From Mesorhizobium huakuii (lineage in GTDB: Bacteria; Pseudomonadota; Alphaproteobacteria; Rhizobiales; Rhizobiaceae): a DNA stretch of 64,000 nucleotides. The notes beneath the pieces were generated by a model. That model was not told the origin of the DNA, made no database searches, and saw only the letters and a list, made by a program, of their open reading frames with translations. This document shows, in pieces, positions 10,120 through 19,220 of this stretch. The stretch spans positions 7,056,067 through 7,120,066 of the forward strand of contig NZ_CP050296.1 of NCBI RefSeq assembly GCF_014189455.1, read 5' to 3'. The number at the start of each line of letters is the position of its first letter. Position 1 is the first letter of the stretch. A program made the translations under genes and the position numbers.

Positions 10120-10551
10120 CTACTCTTCCGGCTTCACCACATCGACCGGGCTGATGTCGAGCAGGTCGAGCGTGCGGCGCAGCAAGCGCACCTCGCTCTC
10201 GGCCAGTTGCGAATCCGCCTTGGCGATCTCAGCCATGTGCTGGGCCAATTGCTTGCGCCGTTCGACATCGAGATCGCGAAACAGAGCGATCGCCTGCGAG
10301 CCGTTGGTTTCGTAGCCGAATTCGTTGAGATATTCGATGACGGCGTCGATGCTGGTTTCCTGAATGCCGAAGGCATCCTTGCAGATGCGCCGGAAGGCAA
10401 CCATCTCGCTCTCGCTGACCGTCCCGTCGGCGAGGATCATGCGGAACAGCATCAGAAGTTCAGCCGACAGGACCGGATCGTCGGCGACCTTGCGCACGCC
10501 CGGGTCGCCGTCGAAGATGGAGCGTATCTGGTCCAGCAATGCGAATGCCAT
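10120..10551 (-). CDS. TerB family protein
   Basis: A 143-residue, all-helical acidic protein (MAFALLDQIRSIFDGD...) with the TerB-like DXXXXXXE metal-binding pattern in ILADGTVSESEMVAFRRI. TerB-type domains were found in tellurite resistance operons but most stand-alone copies in rhizobia have no shown role. AAAGAGG six bases before the ATG supports the start. It is convergent with the ABC ATPase gene, 9 bp away, and stands alone. Confidence 0.8.
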   Translation of the reverse strand: MAFALLDQIRSIFDGDPGVRKVADDPVLSAELLMLFRMILADGTVSESEMVAFRRICKDAFGIQETSIDAVIEYLNEFGYETNGSQAIALFRDLDVERRKQLAQHMAEIAKADSQLAESEVRLLRRTLDLLDISPVDVVKPEE

Positions 10552-10686
10552 CAGGGCCTCTTTCCGGGTTAACCAAATCCAAGCGCGATGCGCTTGGATA
10601 GAGGTAGCGCGGAATCGGCCTTGCGCAAACAGGGCTGTCGTGGTCGAACGCGGTTATCCCGCCGACCGGACGTCTCCGCACATCAG

Positions 10687-11474
10687 ATGATCGACCTCAC
10701 CACCCAGACAATCGTCATGCTTGCGCTCGCCGCCTTTGCCGCGGGCTTCGTCGATCTCGATTGCCGGCGGCGGTGGGCTGATCACCATCCCGGCGCTTTT
10801 GCTTGCCGGGTTCTCACCGGTCGCGGCGCTTGGAACCAACAAGCTGCAAGGCATGTTCGGCTCCGGGTCGGCGACCATCCATTATGCCTCCAAGGGCCAT
10901 GTCGACCTGCGTCGGCAATTGCCGTCGGCGCTGCTGGCGGCTACTGGGGGGTGTCGTTGGCGCCTTGCTGGCCACCATCGTTCCGGGCGATCTCTTGCGC
11001 GCCCTGCTGCCCCTGGTGCTGATCGCCATCGCACTCTATTTCGCGCTCAAGCCCAACATGAACGATGTCGATCGGGCCGAGCGTCTGTCGCCATTCCTGT
11101 TCGGACTGACCCTGGTGCCGGCAATCGGCTTCTATGACGGCCTGTTCGGCCCCGGCGCCGGCTCCTTCTACATGCTGGCCTTCGTCGCTCTTGCCGGCTA
11201 CGGCGTGCTCAAGGCGACGGCGCATACCAAGCTGCTCAATTTCGCCTCTAACATCGGCGGCTTCATTGTCTTCGCCGCTGTCGGCGTCATCTCCTGGAAG
11301 ATCGGCCTGATGATGGGCGTTGCCCAGTTCCTCGGCGCCCGCGTCGGCGCGAGCCTTGCCATGCGCATAGGCGCCAGGCTGATCAAGCCGCTGCTGGTGA
11401 TCGTCTGCGTGGCGCTCGCGGTGAAGCTGCTGGCCGATCCCGCCAACCCGCTGCGTGTCATGATTGGTGTGTGA
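10687..11474 (+). pseudogene. TauE/SafE (TSUP) family permease, two frameshifts
   Basis: Three frames combine to one 261-residue membrane protein: MIDLTTQTIVMLALAAFAAGFVD, then SIAGGGGLITIPALLLAGFSP...LRRQLPSALLAATGG, then VVGALLATIVPGD to PLRVMIGV. The breaks are an extra base near 10756 and a G6 run near 10945 that should be G5. GGGGLITIPALL and the internally repeated FDGLFGPGAGSF-like motif (YDGLFGPGAGSFY) are the hallmark of the TSUP family, which exports sulfite, sulfoacetate or related C-S compounds. Removal of the two extra bases restores an exact multiple of three, which favours sequencing error over decay. Confidence 0.8.
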
Positions 11475-11525
11475 TCACGCGCCTGTTACTATGGCGCTGT
11501 TCGAATCATGTTGGAGGAGCCACGC

Positions 11526-11696
11526 ATGAATCTCAGCGCGCCTACCCAGATCGTTTTCATCATTTCCCTGGTCATCGCCATCATCGGCATTCTCGCCGCG
11601 CTTGGCGTTCTCGCCTTTATCCCGCTCGCATCGGTGTGGATCGTTCTCATTGCCTACATCGTGCTCGCCGCCGGCTGCCTGATGCGCGGCGCCTGA
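11526..11696 (+). CDS. Small two-helix membrane protein, unknown
   Basis: A 56-residue protein, MNLSAPTQIVFIISLVIAI..., made of two hydrophobic helices with a short turn at ALGVLAFIPLAS. The start at 11526 is set by GGAGGAG six bases upstream; an in-frame ATG at 11508 precedes that site and is not used. I do not recognise a function. It lies alone between a TSUP permease and an AraC regulator and ends just before a strong terminator, so it is expressed as a short separate message. Confidence 0.65.
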   Translation: MNLSAPTQIVFIISLVIAIIGILAALGVLAFIPLASVWIVLIAYIVLAAGCLMRGA

Positions 11697-11723
11697 CAAG
11701 TTTCCCTTGAAGTGGGGACGGAG

Positions 11724-11752
11724 AGCGCCCGGCCAAAAGCCGGGCGCTTTTG
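11724..11752 (+). terminator. Rho-independent terminator
   Basis: A perfect 10-bp stem AGCGCCCGGC / GCCGGGCGCT with loop CAAAA is followed by TTTTG. It closes the message of the small membrane protein. Confidence 0.88.
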
Positions 11753-11798
11753 ATTCTGACCGAGGCTCTGCTAGGCTTGCCGGGCAGAAGGATGGCCA

Positions 11799-12629
11799 AT
11801 GCCGATCGAGATGCAGCGCCGGGAGGAACAGGACCGCTCCATCGCAGGGCGCTTCGAGATGCGCCGGCGCCTTCCCGATCCCGTGCTTGATGGCATCGTC
11901 ACGGACATTTGCGGCTATCGCGAAACCGCACCCGGCCATTTCCGCAATGTCGAATACGCCTCGCTGGCGGTGCCGCTCGTCATCAGCTTCGCCGAACCCT
12001 TCGCCATCGGCCTCGGCAAGGCGCCCGGCGACAATGACCGCTTCGCCAGTTTCGCCGCCGGGCTTTTCGCCGGACCGGTGATGATCGAATCCTTCGGTAC
12101 CGCCTGCTGCGTGCAGATCAACTTCACGCCGCTTGGCGCACGCCGTTTCTTCCGCTTGCCGATGAGCGAACTGACCGACAGCATGGTCGTCCTCGACGAC
12201 GTGCTGGGCGCTGAGGGTATGGCGCTTCGCGAACAGCTTGGCAATGCACCGGACTGGACGGCGCGTTTCGACCTTGCCGAAGCCTTCGTCACCGCGCGTC
12301 TCGCCAGCGCCGCCGAAACGCCGCTCGAAATCGCCTGGGCCTATGACCGCATCATCGCATCGGGCGGCCGAACCCGCATTGCATCGATCGCCGAGAGACT
12401 GGGCTGGAGCCGCAAGCACCTCGCCGAAAAATTTACCGACGCAACCGGCATCGGCCCCAAGACGCTGTCGCGCATCGTTCGCTTCAACCGGGCGCTCGGC
12501 CTGTCACGACAGCCGACGGCCGGCTGGGCCGATATCGCCGCCGATTGCGGCTATGCCGATCAGGCGCATCTGGTGCGCGAGTTCCGCGACCTTGCCGGCG
12601 AGACGCCGACGGCACTTGTCAGCAGGTAA
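11799..12629 (+). CDS. AraC family transcriptional regulator
   Basis: A 276-residue regulator with an N-terminal sensing region and a C-terminal AraC-type double helix-turn-helix (RIASIAERLGWSRKHLAEKF, then WADIAADCGYADQAHLVREF). AAGGA upstream of the ATG supports the start. The downstream VOC protein lies 73 bp away on the same strand and is the likely target or operon partner. The ligand is unknown. Confidence 0.88.
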   Translation: MPIEMQRREEQDRSIAGRFEMRRRLPDPVLDGIVTDICGYRETAPGHFRNVEYASLAVPLVISFAEPFAIGLGKAPGDNDRFASFAAGLFAGPVMIESFGTACCVQINFTPLGARRFFRLPMSELTDSMVVLDDVLGAEGMALREQLGNAPDWTARFDLAEAFVTARLASAAETPLEIAWAYDRIIASGGRTRIASIAERLGWSRKHLAEKFTDATGIGPKTLSRIVRFNRALGLSRQPTAGWADIAADCGYADQAHLVREFRDLAGETPTALVSR

Positions 12630-12702
12630 CATTTCTTCAAGACGCTGCAACGGCCTTCGAACAGAGTGGGTTATCGACCCAACCCAGATCAAGGAGGTTC
12701 CC

Positions 12703-13121
12703 ATGCCCACCACCACTGAAGCCCCCGCCTCTACCCCGCCCTGCGCTACAAAAACGCGGCGAAAATGATCGAGTGGCTCTGCGAAGCCTTCGGCTTCAGC
12801 GTCCGCGCCCGCTACGGCGAAGGCGATGTCGTGCACCATGCCGAACTGGTCTTCGGCGCCTCGATGATCATGCTGGGCAGTGCGCGCGATGACGATTACG
12901 GCAAGATGGTCGGCGAACCCGGCACCGGCGGCGGCAAGTCGATCTATGTCGCCGTCGACGATGCCGATACCGCCTATGCCAGGGCGAAAAAGGCTGGCGC
13001 GACGATCATCCAGGAACTGACCGACCGCGACTATGGCAGCCGCGAATTCATCTGCCGCGATCCGGAAGGCAGCGTCTGGTCGTTTGGTACCTACTGGCCG
13101 AAGGCGGGAGACAAGGGCTGA
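12703..13121 (+). pseudogene. VOC (glyoxalase/bleomycin resistance-like) protein, one frameshift near the start
   Basis: AAGGAGG directly before ATG 12703 fixes the start, giving MPTTTEAP, but the frame then runs to a stop after 20 codons. A second frame continues LYPALRYKNAAKMIEWLCEAFGF to WPKAGDKG. One C is missing in the C-run near 12730. Corrected length is 139 residues, normal for a single-domain VOC protein of the PhnB/YdcE-like group with GDVVHHAEL and EFICRDPEGSVWSFG motifs. Such proteins bind a metal and small ligands; the substrate is unknown. Confidence 0.8.
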
Positions 13122-13176
13122 ACGCCAGCATTGGCTTCGGCGAGCCATCATCGATGATTGGCCGAAGCTTCCCAAC

Positions 13177-13363
13177 TTCGTCATCCTAGGGCGAAGCAGC
13201 CGCGAAGCGGCGTCGCGGAGACCCTGGGATCCATTCCGTGACCTTGGTCATAGAGTGCAGCGGAGCAGAATTCTGGACCGCGGCGGCGCGTGGAAGTCGC
13301 GGCATGGATCCTCGGGTCTGCGCTGCGTCGCTACGCTCCTTGCTCCGCCCGTGGATGACGAAG
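13177..13363. repeat. Rhizobial mosaic intergenic element, imperfect 62-bp inverted repeat
   Basis: The two arms start TTCGTCATCC and, read inwards, share most bases over about 62 bp (GGGCG, AGCA, GCG, AGACCC, GGATCCAT), separated by about 60 bp. Such elements with GTCATCC termini are scattered between genes in Mesorhizobium-like genomes. It fills the gap between the VOC gene and cobQ, and no gene is seen here. Confidence 0.8.
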
Positions 13364-13399
13364 CGATGGGCGTTCCAGCCAATCGCCTGCGTCGCGAAA

Positions 13400-14875
13400 T
13401 TACCGCGCCAACGCGAAAATCGCGTCGCAGTCGAGATGGGTTTCCAGCTCGGCCGCGACGTCGTCCAGCGCCCGTTCGACGTCGGCGCGGTAGTCGATGC
13501 CGCCGCCCTTGATGCCGAGGCTTTCGAGGAACTTCCCGCGAAAGCCATCGGCACCGAACAGGCCATGCATATAGGTGCCCAAGACCTTGCCATCAGCCGA
13601 GATCGCGCCATCCGCGACGCCATTGATGATCGCCGACGGCCGCATCGTGTCCGGACCGGTGGTGCGGCCGAGATGGATTTCGTAGCCTTCGAGGGGTAGG
13701 TCGAATTGTACCGAGCGCGCGCTGACATTGCGCACCGTCTTCTCCGGCTCCATGACCGTTTCGATATCGAGCAGGCCAAGCCCTTCGGTCTCGGTGACGC
13801 TGCCTTCGATGCCATCGGGATCGCGCACGCGGTGGCCAAGCATCTGAAAACCGCCGCAAATGCCGACGACATGGCCGCCGCGCTTGCGGTGTGCTGCCAG
13901 ATCCCGGTCCCAGCCATTCTCGCGAAATTTCAGGAGATCGCCAATGGTAGACTTCGAGCCGGGAATGACCACCAGCCCGGCATCCTCCGGCAGCGGTTTT
14001 CCCGGCGGCACGAAAACCACCTCGACCTGAGGCTCGGCCTTGAGCGGGTCGAGATCGTCGAAATTGGCGATACGGCCGAGCATCGGCACCGCCACCTTCA
14101 GTGCCCGCGCCTCACCCGACGCCAGGCGTTCCAGCACCACCGAATCCTCCGACGGCAGCCGCGCCGCCGCCGTCAGCCACGGCACGACGCCAAAGCAGCG
14201 CCAGCCGGTGAAATTCTCGATCGCCTTCAAACCGTCATCGAACAGCGAAACATCGCCACGGAACTTGTTGATGAGGTAGCCGACGATCATGCGCCGGTCC
14301 TCTTCCGGCAGGATCAGATGCGTGCCGGCGACCGAAGCGATAACGCCGCCGCGATCGATGTCGCCGACCAGCACCACCGGTACATTGGCACGCGTGGCAA
14401 AGCCCATATTGGCGATGTCGCGGCTGCGCAAATTGATTTCCGCCGGCGAGCCGGCGCCCTCGACGATGACCAGATCGGCGTCCTCGCCGACCTTGCCCCA
14501 AGAATCCAGCACCGCATCCATCAGGCGGCCCTTCAGCGCCTGGTAGTCGCGCGCCCGCGCCTCGCCGAACACCTTGCCCTGGACGATGACCTGCGCGCCG
14601 ACATCGGTCTGAGGCTTGAGCAGCACCGGGTTCATGTGCACCGATGGCGCGACGCCGCAAGCGATCGCCTGCAGCCATTGCGCGCGGCCGATCTCGCCGC
14701 CGCCTTGGTTGTTGTCACCGGGAATATCGGCGACCGCCGCATTGTTCGACATGTTCTGCGGCTTGAACGGCCGCACCTTCAGGCCGCGCTTCTTCGCGGC
14801 GCGGCAGAGGCCGGCGACCAGCACCGTCTTGCCGACATCCGAACCCGTGCCTTGCAGCATGATCGCTTTGGCCAT
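13400..14875 (-). CDS. cobQ: Cobyric acid synthase CobQ
   Basis: The 491-residue protein begins MAKAIMLQGTGSDVGKT with the CobQ/CobB P-loop-like ATP-binding motif. It has the KPQNMSNNAAV signature, and ends in a class I glutamine amidotransferase domain with nucleophile ICGGFQML (Cys near 338) and catalytic YMHGLF His. The enzyme amidates four carboxyl groups of adenosyl-cobyrinic a,c-diamide to give cobyric acid, using glutamine and ATP. Its ATG overlaps the stop of the upstream cupin gene (ATGA). It shows that the organism makes its own cobalamin, which matters for the corrinoid methyltransferases further on. No cobalamin riboswitch is seen upstream. Confidence 0.97.
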   Translation of the reverse strand: MAKAIMLQGTGSDVGKTVLVAGLCRAAKKRGLKVRPFKPQNMSNNAAVADIPGDNNQGGGEIGRAQWLQAIACGVAPSVHMNPVLLKPQTDVGAQVIVQGKVFGEARARDYQALKGRLMDAVLDSWGKVGEDADLVIVEGAGSPAEINLRSRDIANMGFATRANVPVVLVGDIDRGGVIASVAGTHLILPEEDRRMIVGYLINKFRGDVSLFDDGLKAIENFTGWRCFGVVPWLTAAARLPSEDSVVLERLASGEARALKVAVPMLGRIANFDDLDPLKAEPQVEVVFVPPGKPLPEDAGLVVIPGSKSTIGDLLKFRENGWDRDLAAHRKRGGHVVGICGGFQMLGHRVRDPDGIEGSVTETEGLGLLDIETVMEPEKTVRNVSARSVQFDLPLEGYEIHLGRTTGPDTMRPSAIINGVADGAISADGKVLGTYMHGLFGADGFRGKFLESLGIKGGGIDYRADVERALDDVAAELETHLDCDAIFALAR

Positions 14876-15488
14876 CAGCTTCTGCCCTGCGTAACGGTTC
14901 CGGTGATCGTGGATTTCTGCGCCAGCGGCCCGCCGCGCCAGATATAGAGCGCCAAAAGCGGTTCCTTGCCGGTTCGCATGGCGTGGTTGACATTGGCAGC
15001 GTGGTGGACGACTTCGCCGGCCTGCCGCTTGCGGAAGCCGCCCTCCCCATGCGCCATTCCGTACCGCCGGTCAGCGGAATGTAGATTTCCTCGGCGACGT
15101 GATGGTGGTCGGGGTAGACGATCTCGGGCCCGAGGATCAGCAGGCCGGCCGCCACCTCGTCATTGGCGAAATGGCCACGCGTGCCGAAGACTTCCAGCCA
15201 GCCGTAATTGTCGATGAAGGCCTTGCCGAAATCGGCCTCGCTGTAGGTCTGCCCCCAGTACAATGCGTTGCAATGCTCCGCCAGCCATTGCACCAGCGGC
15301 TTCGCAGCCATCGGCGCCACGTCTGCCGCGCGATCGAGATGGCGCAGGCAGCCGAGCGGATGCGGCTCCAGCGCGCGGGCCGGCATGTCCCAGCCGACCC
15401 GCGCCACGGCGTCGCGCACCAGGGCGTTGTCCACGGAAGTGAGATAGGCGTGGAATCGTCCAAGCAGCTCATCGAATTTTGTCGTCAC
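14875..15488 (-). pseudogene. DMSP-lyase-like cupin protein, one frameshift
   Basis: The first frame runs from MTTKFDELLGRFHAYL through the cupin motif PDHHHVAEEIYIPLTGG (His 128-130, Glu 134) to TEWRMG. It then shifts near 15048, where a G-run is one base short, into GEGGFRKRQAGEVVHHAANVNHAMRT...LLALYIWRG. Corrected length is 204 residues, an exact multiple of three. The arrangement (about 120 residues of helical N-domain, then a cupin with second motif VNHAMRT and LALYxW) matches the DddQ/DddL/DddW-type dimethylsulfoniopropionate lyase family. Whether it cleaves DMSP is not shown. Its stop overlaps the cobQ start. Confidence 0.65.
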
Positions 15489-15630
15489 ATCTCGCTCCGG
15501 ACATGCATTGATGCACAGCCGCTCCGCAGCGGGTCGGGTTGCGCGGCGGCATCATTGGTCTAGATTGGTACGCGCGCAAAGCCAAAAACGACAGGCCAGC
15601 GGGCTAGCTGGCATATAGGGAGAGAACGCC

Positions 15631-16797
15631 ATGGACGCCGCGGTCGATGCGAGCACCAGCCAGTTCGAACTCAACGAGGAACAGCGCGCCATCCAGGAGA
15701 TGGCGCAGGCATTCGCCGCCGACCGCGTCGCGCCGAATGCGCTCGACTGGGATCGCAGGAAGCATTTCCCGGCCGACGTGATCCGCGAGACCGGGCCGCT
15801 CGGCCTCGGCGGCATCTATGTCAGGGACGATGTCGGTGGCTCCGCGCTCGGCCGGCTCGACGCCGTGCTGATCTTCGAGGCACTGTCGCAAGCCGATCCG
15901 GGCTTCTCGTCCTTCATCTCGATCCACAACATGGTGGCTTCGATGATCGATCGTTTCGGCAATGACGAGCAGCGCCAGCGCTTCCTGCCGAAGCTGACCT
16001 CGATGGAATGGCTGGCCAGCTACTGCCTGACCGAACCGGGCTCCGGCTCCGATGCCGCGGCACTCAAGACACGCGCGGCGAAAAGCGGCGGCGACTATGT
16101 GCTCAACGGCACCAAGCAATTCATCTCGGGCGCCGGCGACAGCGATGTTTATGCCGTGATGGTGCGCACCGGCGCCGACGGGCCGAAAGGCATCTCCGCC
16201 ATCGTCGTGCCGAAAGATGCGCCCGGCCTCTCCTTCGGCGCCAACGAGCACAAGATGGGCTGGCACATGCAGTCGACGCGCCAGGTCATTTTCGAGGACT
16301 GCAAGGTGCCGGCAGAGAATCTGCTATCCGGTGAAGGCGCCGGTTTCGGCATCGCCATGGCCGGGCTCGATGGCGGCCGGCTGAACATCGCCGCCTGTTC
16401 GCTGGGCGGCGCGCAGTCGGCGCTCGACAAGGCACTGTCCTACACCGCCGAGCGCAAGGCCTTCGGCTCGAAGATCAACCAGTTCCAGGCGCTGCAGTTC
16501 AGGCTGGCCGACATGGAGACCGAGCTGCAGGCGGCGCGCATCTTTCTCTATGCCGCCGTCTCGAAGCTCGACCGCAAGGCGCCCGATGCCGGCAAATGGT
16601 CGGCCATGGCCAAGCGCTTCGTCACCGACACCGGCTTCAACGTCGCCAACGACGCGCTGCAATTGCTGGGCGGTTACGGCTATCTGCATGACTACGGCAT
16701 CGAGAAACTGGTGCGCGACCTGCGCGTCCACCAGATTCTCGAAGGCACCAACGAGATCATGCGCGTCATTATCGCGCGCGCCCTGATCGGCCGCTGA
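15631..16797 (+). CDS. Acyl-CoA dehydrogenase, isobutyryl-CoA dehydrogenase-like
   Basis: A 388-residue flavoenzyme with all acyl-CoA dehydrogenase signatures: YCLTEPGSGSDAAALKT for FAD and substrate binding, ERKAFGSKINQFQALQFRLADM, LQLLGGYGYLHDYGIEKLVRD and the catalytic region HQILEGTNEIMRVI. GGGAGAG six bases before ATG 15631 sets the start. Its partner 26 bp downstream is 3-hydroxyisobutyrate dehydrogenase, so valine breakdown (isobutyryl-CoA to methacrylyl-CoA) is the best assignment. It could also accept other short branched acyl-CoAs. Confidence 0.9.
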   Translation: MDAAVDASTSQFELNEEQRAIQEMAQAFAADRVAPNALDWDRRKHFPADVIRETGPLGLGGIYVRDDVGGSALGRLDAVLIFEALSQADPGFSSFISIHNMVASMIDRFGNDEQRQRFLPKLTSMEWLASYCLTEPGSGSDAAALKTRAAKSGGDYVLNGTKQFISGAGDSDVYAVMVRTGADGPKGISAIVVPKDAPGLSFGANEHKMGWHMQSTRQVIFEDCKVPAENLLSGEGAGFGIAMAGLDGGRLNIAACSLGGAQSALDKALSYTAERKAFGSKINQFQALQFRLADMETELQAARIFLYAAVSKLDRKAPDAGKWSAMAKRFVTDTGFNVANDALQLLGGYGYLHDYGIEKLVRDLRVHQILEGTNEIMRVIIARALIGR

Positions 16798-16823
16798 AGC
16801 CAGCAAACTCCGGGAGTGAGACA

Positions 16824-17708
16824 ATGACGACGATCGCCTTCATCGGCCTCGGTAACATGGGCAATCCAATGGCCGCCAATCTGGTCAAAGCTGGACATGC
16901 GGTGAATGGTTTCGACCTGGTGCCGGAAAACCTCACCGTCGCCAAAGAACATGGCGTGACGATCATGGCGAACGCCTTGGCCGCAGTGAAGGACGCCGAT
17001 GTGGTGATCACCATGCTGCCCGCCGGCAAGCACGTGCTGTCGGTCTACGAAGACATCGCGGCCAAGGCAAAAAAGGGCGCGCTGTTCATCGATTCCTCGA
17101 CCATTGATGTGGACTCGGCGCGCAAGGCGCATGCGATTGCCGCGAAGCATGGGCTGCTCTCCATCGACGCACCCGTCTCCGGCGGCACCGGAGGTGCGGC
17201 AGCCGGCACGCTGACCTTCATGGCTGGCGGCTCCAACGATGCCTTCGCCGCCGCCGAACCGATCCTGAAGCCGATGGCCGGGCGCATCGTCCATTGCGGC
17301 GGCGACGGTGCCGGCCAGGCGGCAAAGATCTGCAACAACATGATCCTCGGCATTTCGATGATCGGCGTCGCCGAGGCCTTCGTGCTGGCCGAAAAGCTCG
17401 GCCTGTCGCATCAGGCACTGTTCGACGTCGCCTCGACCTCGTCAGGCCAATGCTGGTCCTTGACCACCTACTGCCCCGTGCCCGGCCCGGTGCCGACCTC
17501 GCCCGCCAACAGGGACTACAGGCCGGGCTTTGCCGCGGCCCTTATGCTGAAAGACCTGAAATTGTCCCAGGAAGCCGCACAGAGCGCGGGCGCCGTGACC
17601 CCACTTGGCGCCGAGGCGGCGCAGCTCTACGCCCTGTTCAACGCCCAAGGGCATGGCGGCGCCGATTTCTCCGGCATAATTAATTTTCTCAGGGGTGACC
17701 CGGCGTAA
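16824..17708 (+). CDS. mmsB: 3-hydroxyisobutyrate dehydrogenase
   Basis: The 294-residue protein starts MTTIAFIGLGNMGNPMAANL, the NAD-binding GxGxMG motif of beta-hydroxyacid dehydrogenases. It continues with DAPVSGGTGGA (substrate loop) and GAGQAAKICNNMILG holding the catalytic Lys. It oxidises 3-hydroxyisobutyrate to methylmalonate semialdehyde in valine degradation. A ribosome binding site GGGAGTGAG lies just before the ATG and the gap to the acyl-CoA dehydrogenase is short, so both are one operon. Confidence 0.95.
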   Translation: MTTIAFIGLGNMGNPMAANLVKAGHAVNGFDLVPENLTVAKEHGVTIMANALAAVKDADVVITMLPAGKHVLSVYEDIAAKAKKGALFIDSSTIDVDSARKAHAIAAKHGLLSIDAPVSGGTGGAAAGTLTFMAGGSNDAFAAAEPILKPMAGRIVHCGGDGAGQAAKICNNMILGISMIGVAEAFVLAEKLGLSHQALFDVASTSSGQCWSLTTYCPVPGPVPTSPANRDYRPGFAAALMLKDLKLSQEAAQSAGAVTPLGAEAAQLYALFNAQGHGGADFSGIINFLRGDPA

Positions 17709-17924
17709 CCAACGGATTTGATCGGCTTTTCCGGATCCATCCGGCAGAAAGACCGCAAATTTAGATTTGCTTAAGCTCTCGATAACTCCGCGGTAACGAT
17801 GTCCCTATAAAACAGATGGCGAGGCGGACATATCGCATCCGCCCGGCGCTCCGGATCAGGTCTCGCGTACCGGAGCCCGTAAGTTTCGCCAAGTGTTTGC
17901 GTAGCGAAACGCCATGCGTATCTG

Positions 17925-17959
17925 GCAAAGCCGCGTTCCCGATGGAGCGCGGTTTTTGC
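17925..17959 (+). terminator. Probable terminator downstream of mmsB
   Basis: GCAAAGCCGCG and CGCGGTTTTTGC form a stem with an 11-12 base loop, ending in five T on the plus strand. It lies in a 281-bp gap that otherwise shows no gene, and could end the mmsB message. Confidence 0.55.
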
Positions 17960-17989
17960 GTTTCTGCCGCGCACAATCAAGCCTGACGT

Positions 17990-18634
17990 CTATATTCCGA
18001 TCGCCGCGTTCGGAATTGGCACATGATCTTCGTTGGTCAATACAATCGGCGCATCCACCCCATCCACTCTGAGCACCAGCAGGCGCATGCTCCATGTGCC
18101 TGCATTGCGAACCAGATGGGAAAACACGGTGCCCTTGCCCTTGGCGCCATGGACGGGAATGCTGAACTGGGCGTCGCCCGCGCCGTTCGCGTTGACGTTG
18201 AGACTGCCGCCAACCCAGAAATTGTCGGTCACGTCGTCGCCAATAGCAGTTTTCACACGCGTGTCGGCGCGAATGGCATCCATGGTCATGTGATAGGCAT
18301 CACTGCCTTTGAGAAGGTAGGGAACGCTGCCGACCGACGCCGCGCAACCGCCGATCCCCACCACCCAGACAACCAGCCCGGCGATCGCCCAGTTGCGCTG
18401 CGTCTTGCGGAACTGGTCCGCGTCGCGCCAGGCCCGGTTCTGCCAGGCCCAGCGGCTGCCACGGGCGCCAAGCACGAAGATCATGATGAGGTTGACGACC
18501 GGGATCAGTGCCAGCAACGCGATGAAAGTGCTGTTGCCGATGCCCCAGATCCAGTTGAGGAAGAAGGCGCCCCAATTCCAGCGATCGAGTTCGGGCGGAA
18601 TTTCAGCGGGCTGGTTGAGCGGTTGTCCGGCCAT
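17990..18634 (-). CDS. Coa1/Tim21-domain membrane protein
   Basis: The start at 18634 (MAGQPLNQPAEIPPELDRWNWG) is chosen because GGGGGA precedes it by five bases; an ATG at 18646 lacks such a site. The 214-residue protein has two N-terminal membrane helices (FIALLALIPVVNLIMIFVLGA, then IAGLVVWVVGIGGC). They are followed by a C-terminal domain of the Coa1 type (cytochrome oxidase assembly factor-like family). The family name comes from the mitochondrial factor; the bacterial role is not established. It stands alone. Confidence 0.7.
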   Translation of the reverse strand: MAGQPLNQPAEIPPELDRWNWGAFFLNWIWGIGNSTFIALLALIPVVNLIMIFVLGARGSRWAWQNRAWRDADQFRKTQRNWAIAGLVVWVVGIGGCAASVGSVPYLLKGSDAYHMTMDAIRADTRVKTAIGDDVTDNFWVGGSLNVNANGAGDAQFSIPVHGAKGKGTVFSHLVRNAGTWSMRLLVLRVDGVDAPIVLTNEDHVPIPNAAIGI

Positions 18635-18718
18635 GAAATCCCCCATCGGTGCGTATGCCGATCGGTTCTAACGCATGATCCCGACAATGCGCAAAATCAA
18701 ACTTCCGCAGCGCCCATT

Positions 18719-19082
18719 TCACGCCTTTGACGACAGCCGGCGAAAATTCGCCTTCACCGCGCGGCTGGCCGGCTTCAGCGCAGCGCTGATCGACCGTTCG
18801 GCCGCGACGCCGTTGAACAGCGACGGCGTGCGACCGGAAAGGAGTTCCGGCCAGAAGCGCGATGCCGACTGCAGGAAGGACATTTGCGCCGCGAACGCGC
18901 CCTCAGCGATTGCCGCGTCTTCTCGTTCACCGCACGCGCGGTTTCGGTGCCCCAGGGCTGGCTGCTGCCGGCGTCCATGGCCATCAAGGGCAGGCGCATC
19001 ATCGCCACCAGGGTGCCAGCATCAGGTCCGCACCGATGCTGGCCGCTTCTTGCGGCCGTCGGCTCTTGCCGGTTTTTCTCAT
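18719..19082 (-). pseudogene. Small phasin-like protein, two frameshifts
   Basis: Three frames join to a 121-residue protein: MRKTGKSRRPQEAASIGADLMLA, then VAMMRLPLMAMDAGSSQPWG up to NEKT, then AAIAEGAFAAQMSFLQSASRF to RAVKANFRRLSSKA. One base is missing near 19010 and one near 18916. Correction restores a multiple of three. The helical, alanine-rich N-part and the EGAFAAQMSFLQ..FW segment recall the short phasins or granule-associated proteins of rhizobia, but I cannot name the family with confidence. An AAGGGG site lies about nine bases before the ATG. Confidence 0.5.
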
Positions 19083-19173
19083 GGAAATGAACCCCTTGTC
19101 GCAGCCGAGTGGCCGCTGCCTGACACACTACGCGCAGAGGATGAGGTTTGTTCCCCATTGCGACAGCATGTTT

Positions 19174-19213
19174 CTCGAGGCCGGGCGTCCCCTTGAAGGA
19201 ACGCCCGGTCGAG
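19174..19213. repeat. GC-rich inverted repeat after the aminotransferase gene
   Basis: CTCGA..CCGGGCGT pairs with ACGCCCGG.TCGAG around a 12-base loop, with a two-base bulge. It sits eight bases past the aminotransferase stop and may end its message, but no clear T-run follows on the minus strand. Confidence 0.45.
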
Positions 19214-19220
19214 GTTTGCC

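Noticed and set aside
13122-13399. A gene in the gap between the VOC and cobQ genes
   Set aside because: The ORFs overlap an inverted-repeat element and show no protein-like composition.
15489-15630. Cobalamin riboswitch before the cupin/cobQ genes
   Set aside because: I did not find the conserved B12-box or the required stem pattern in the gap.
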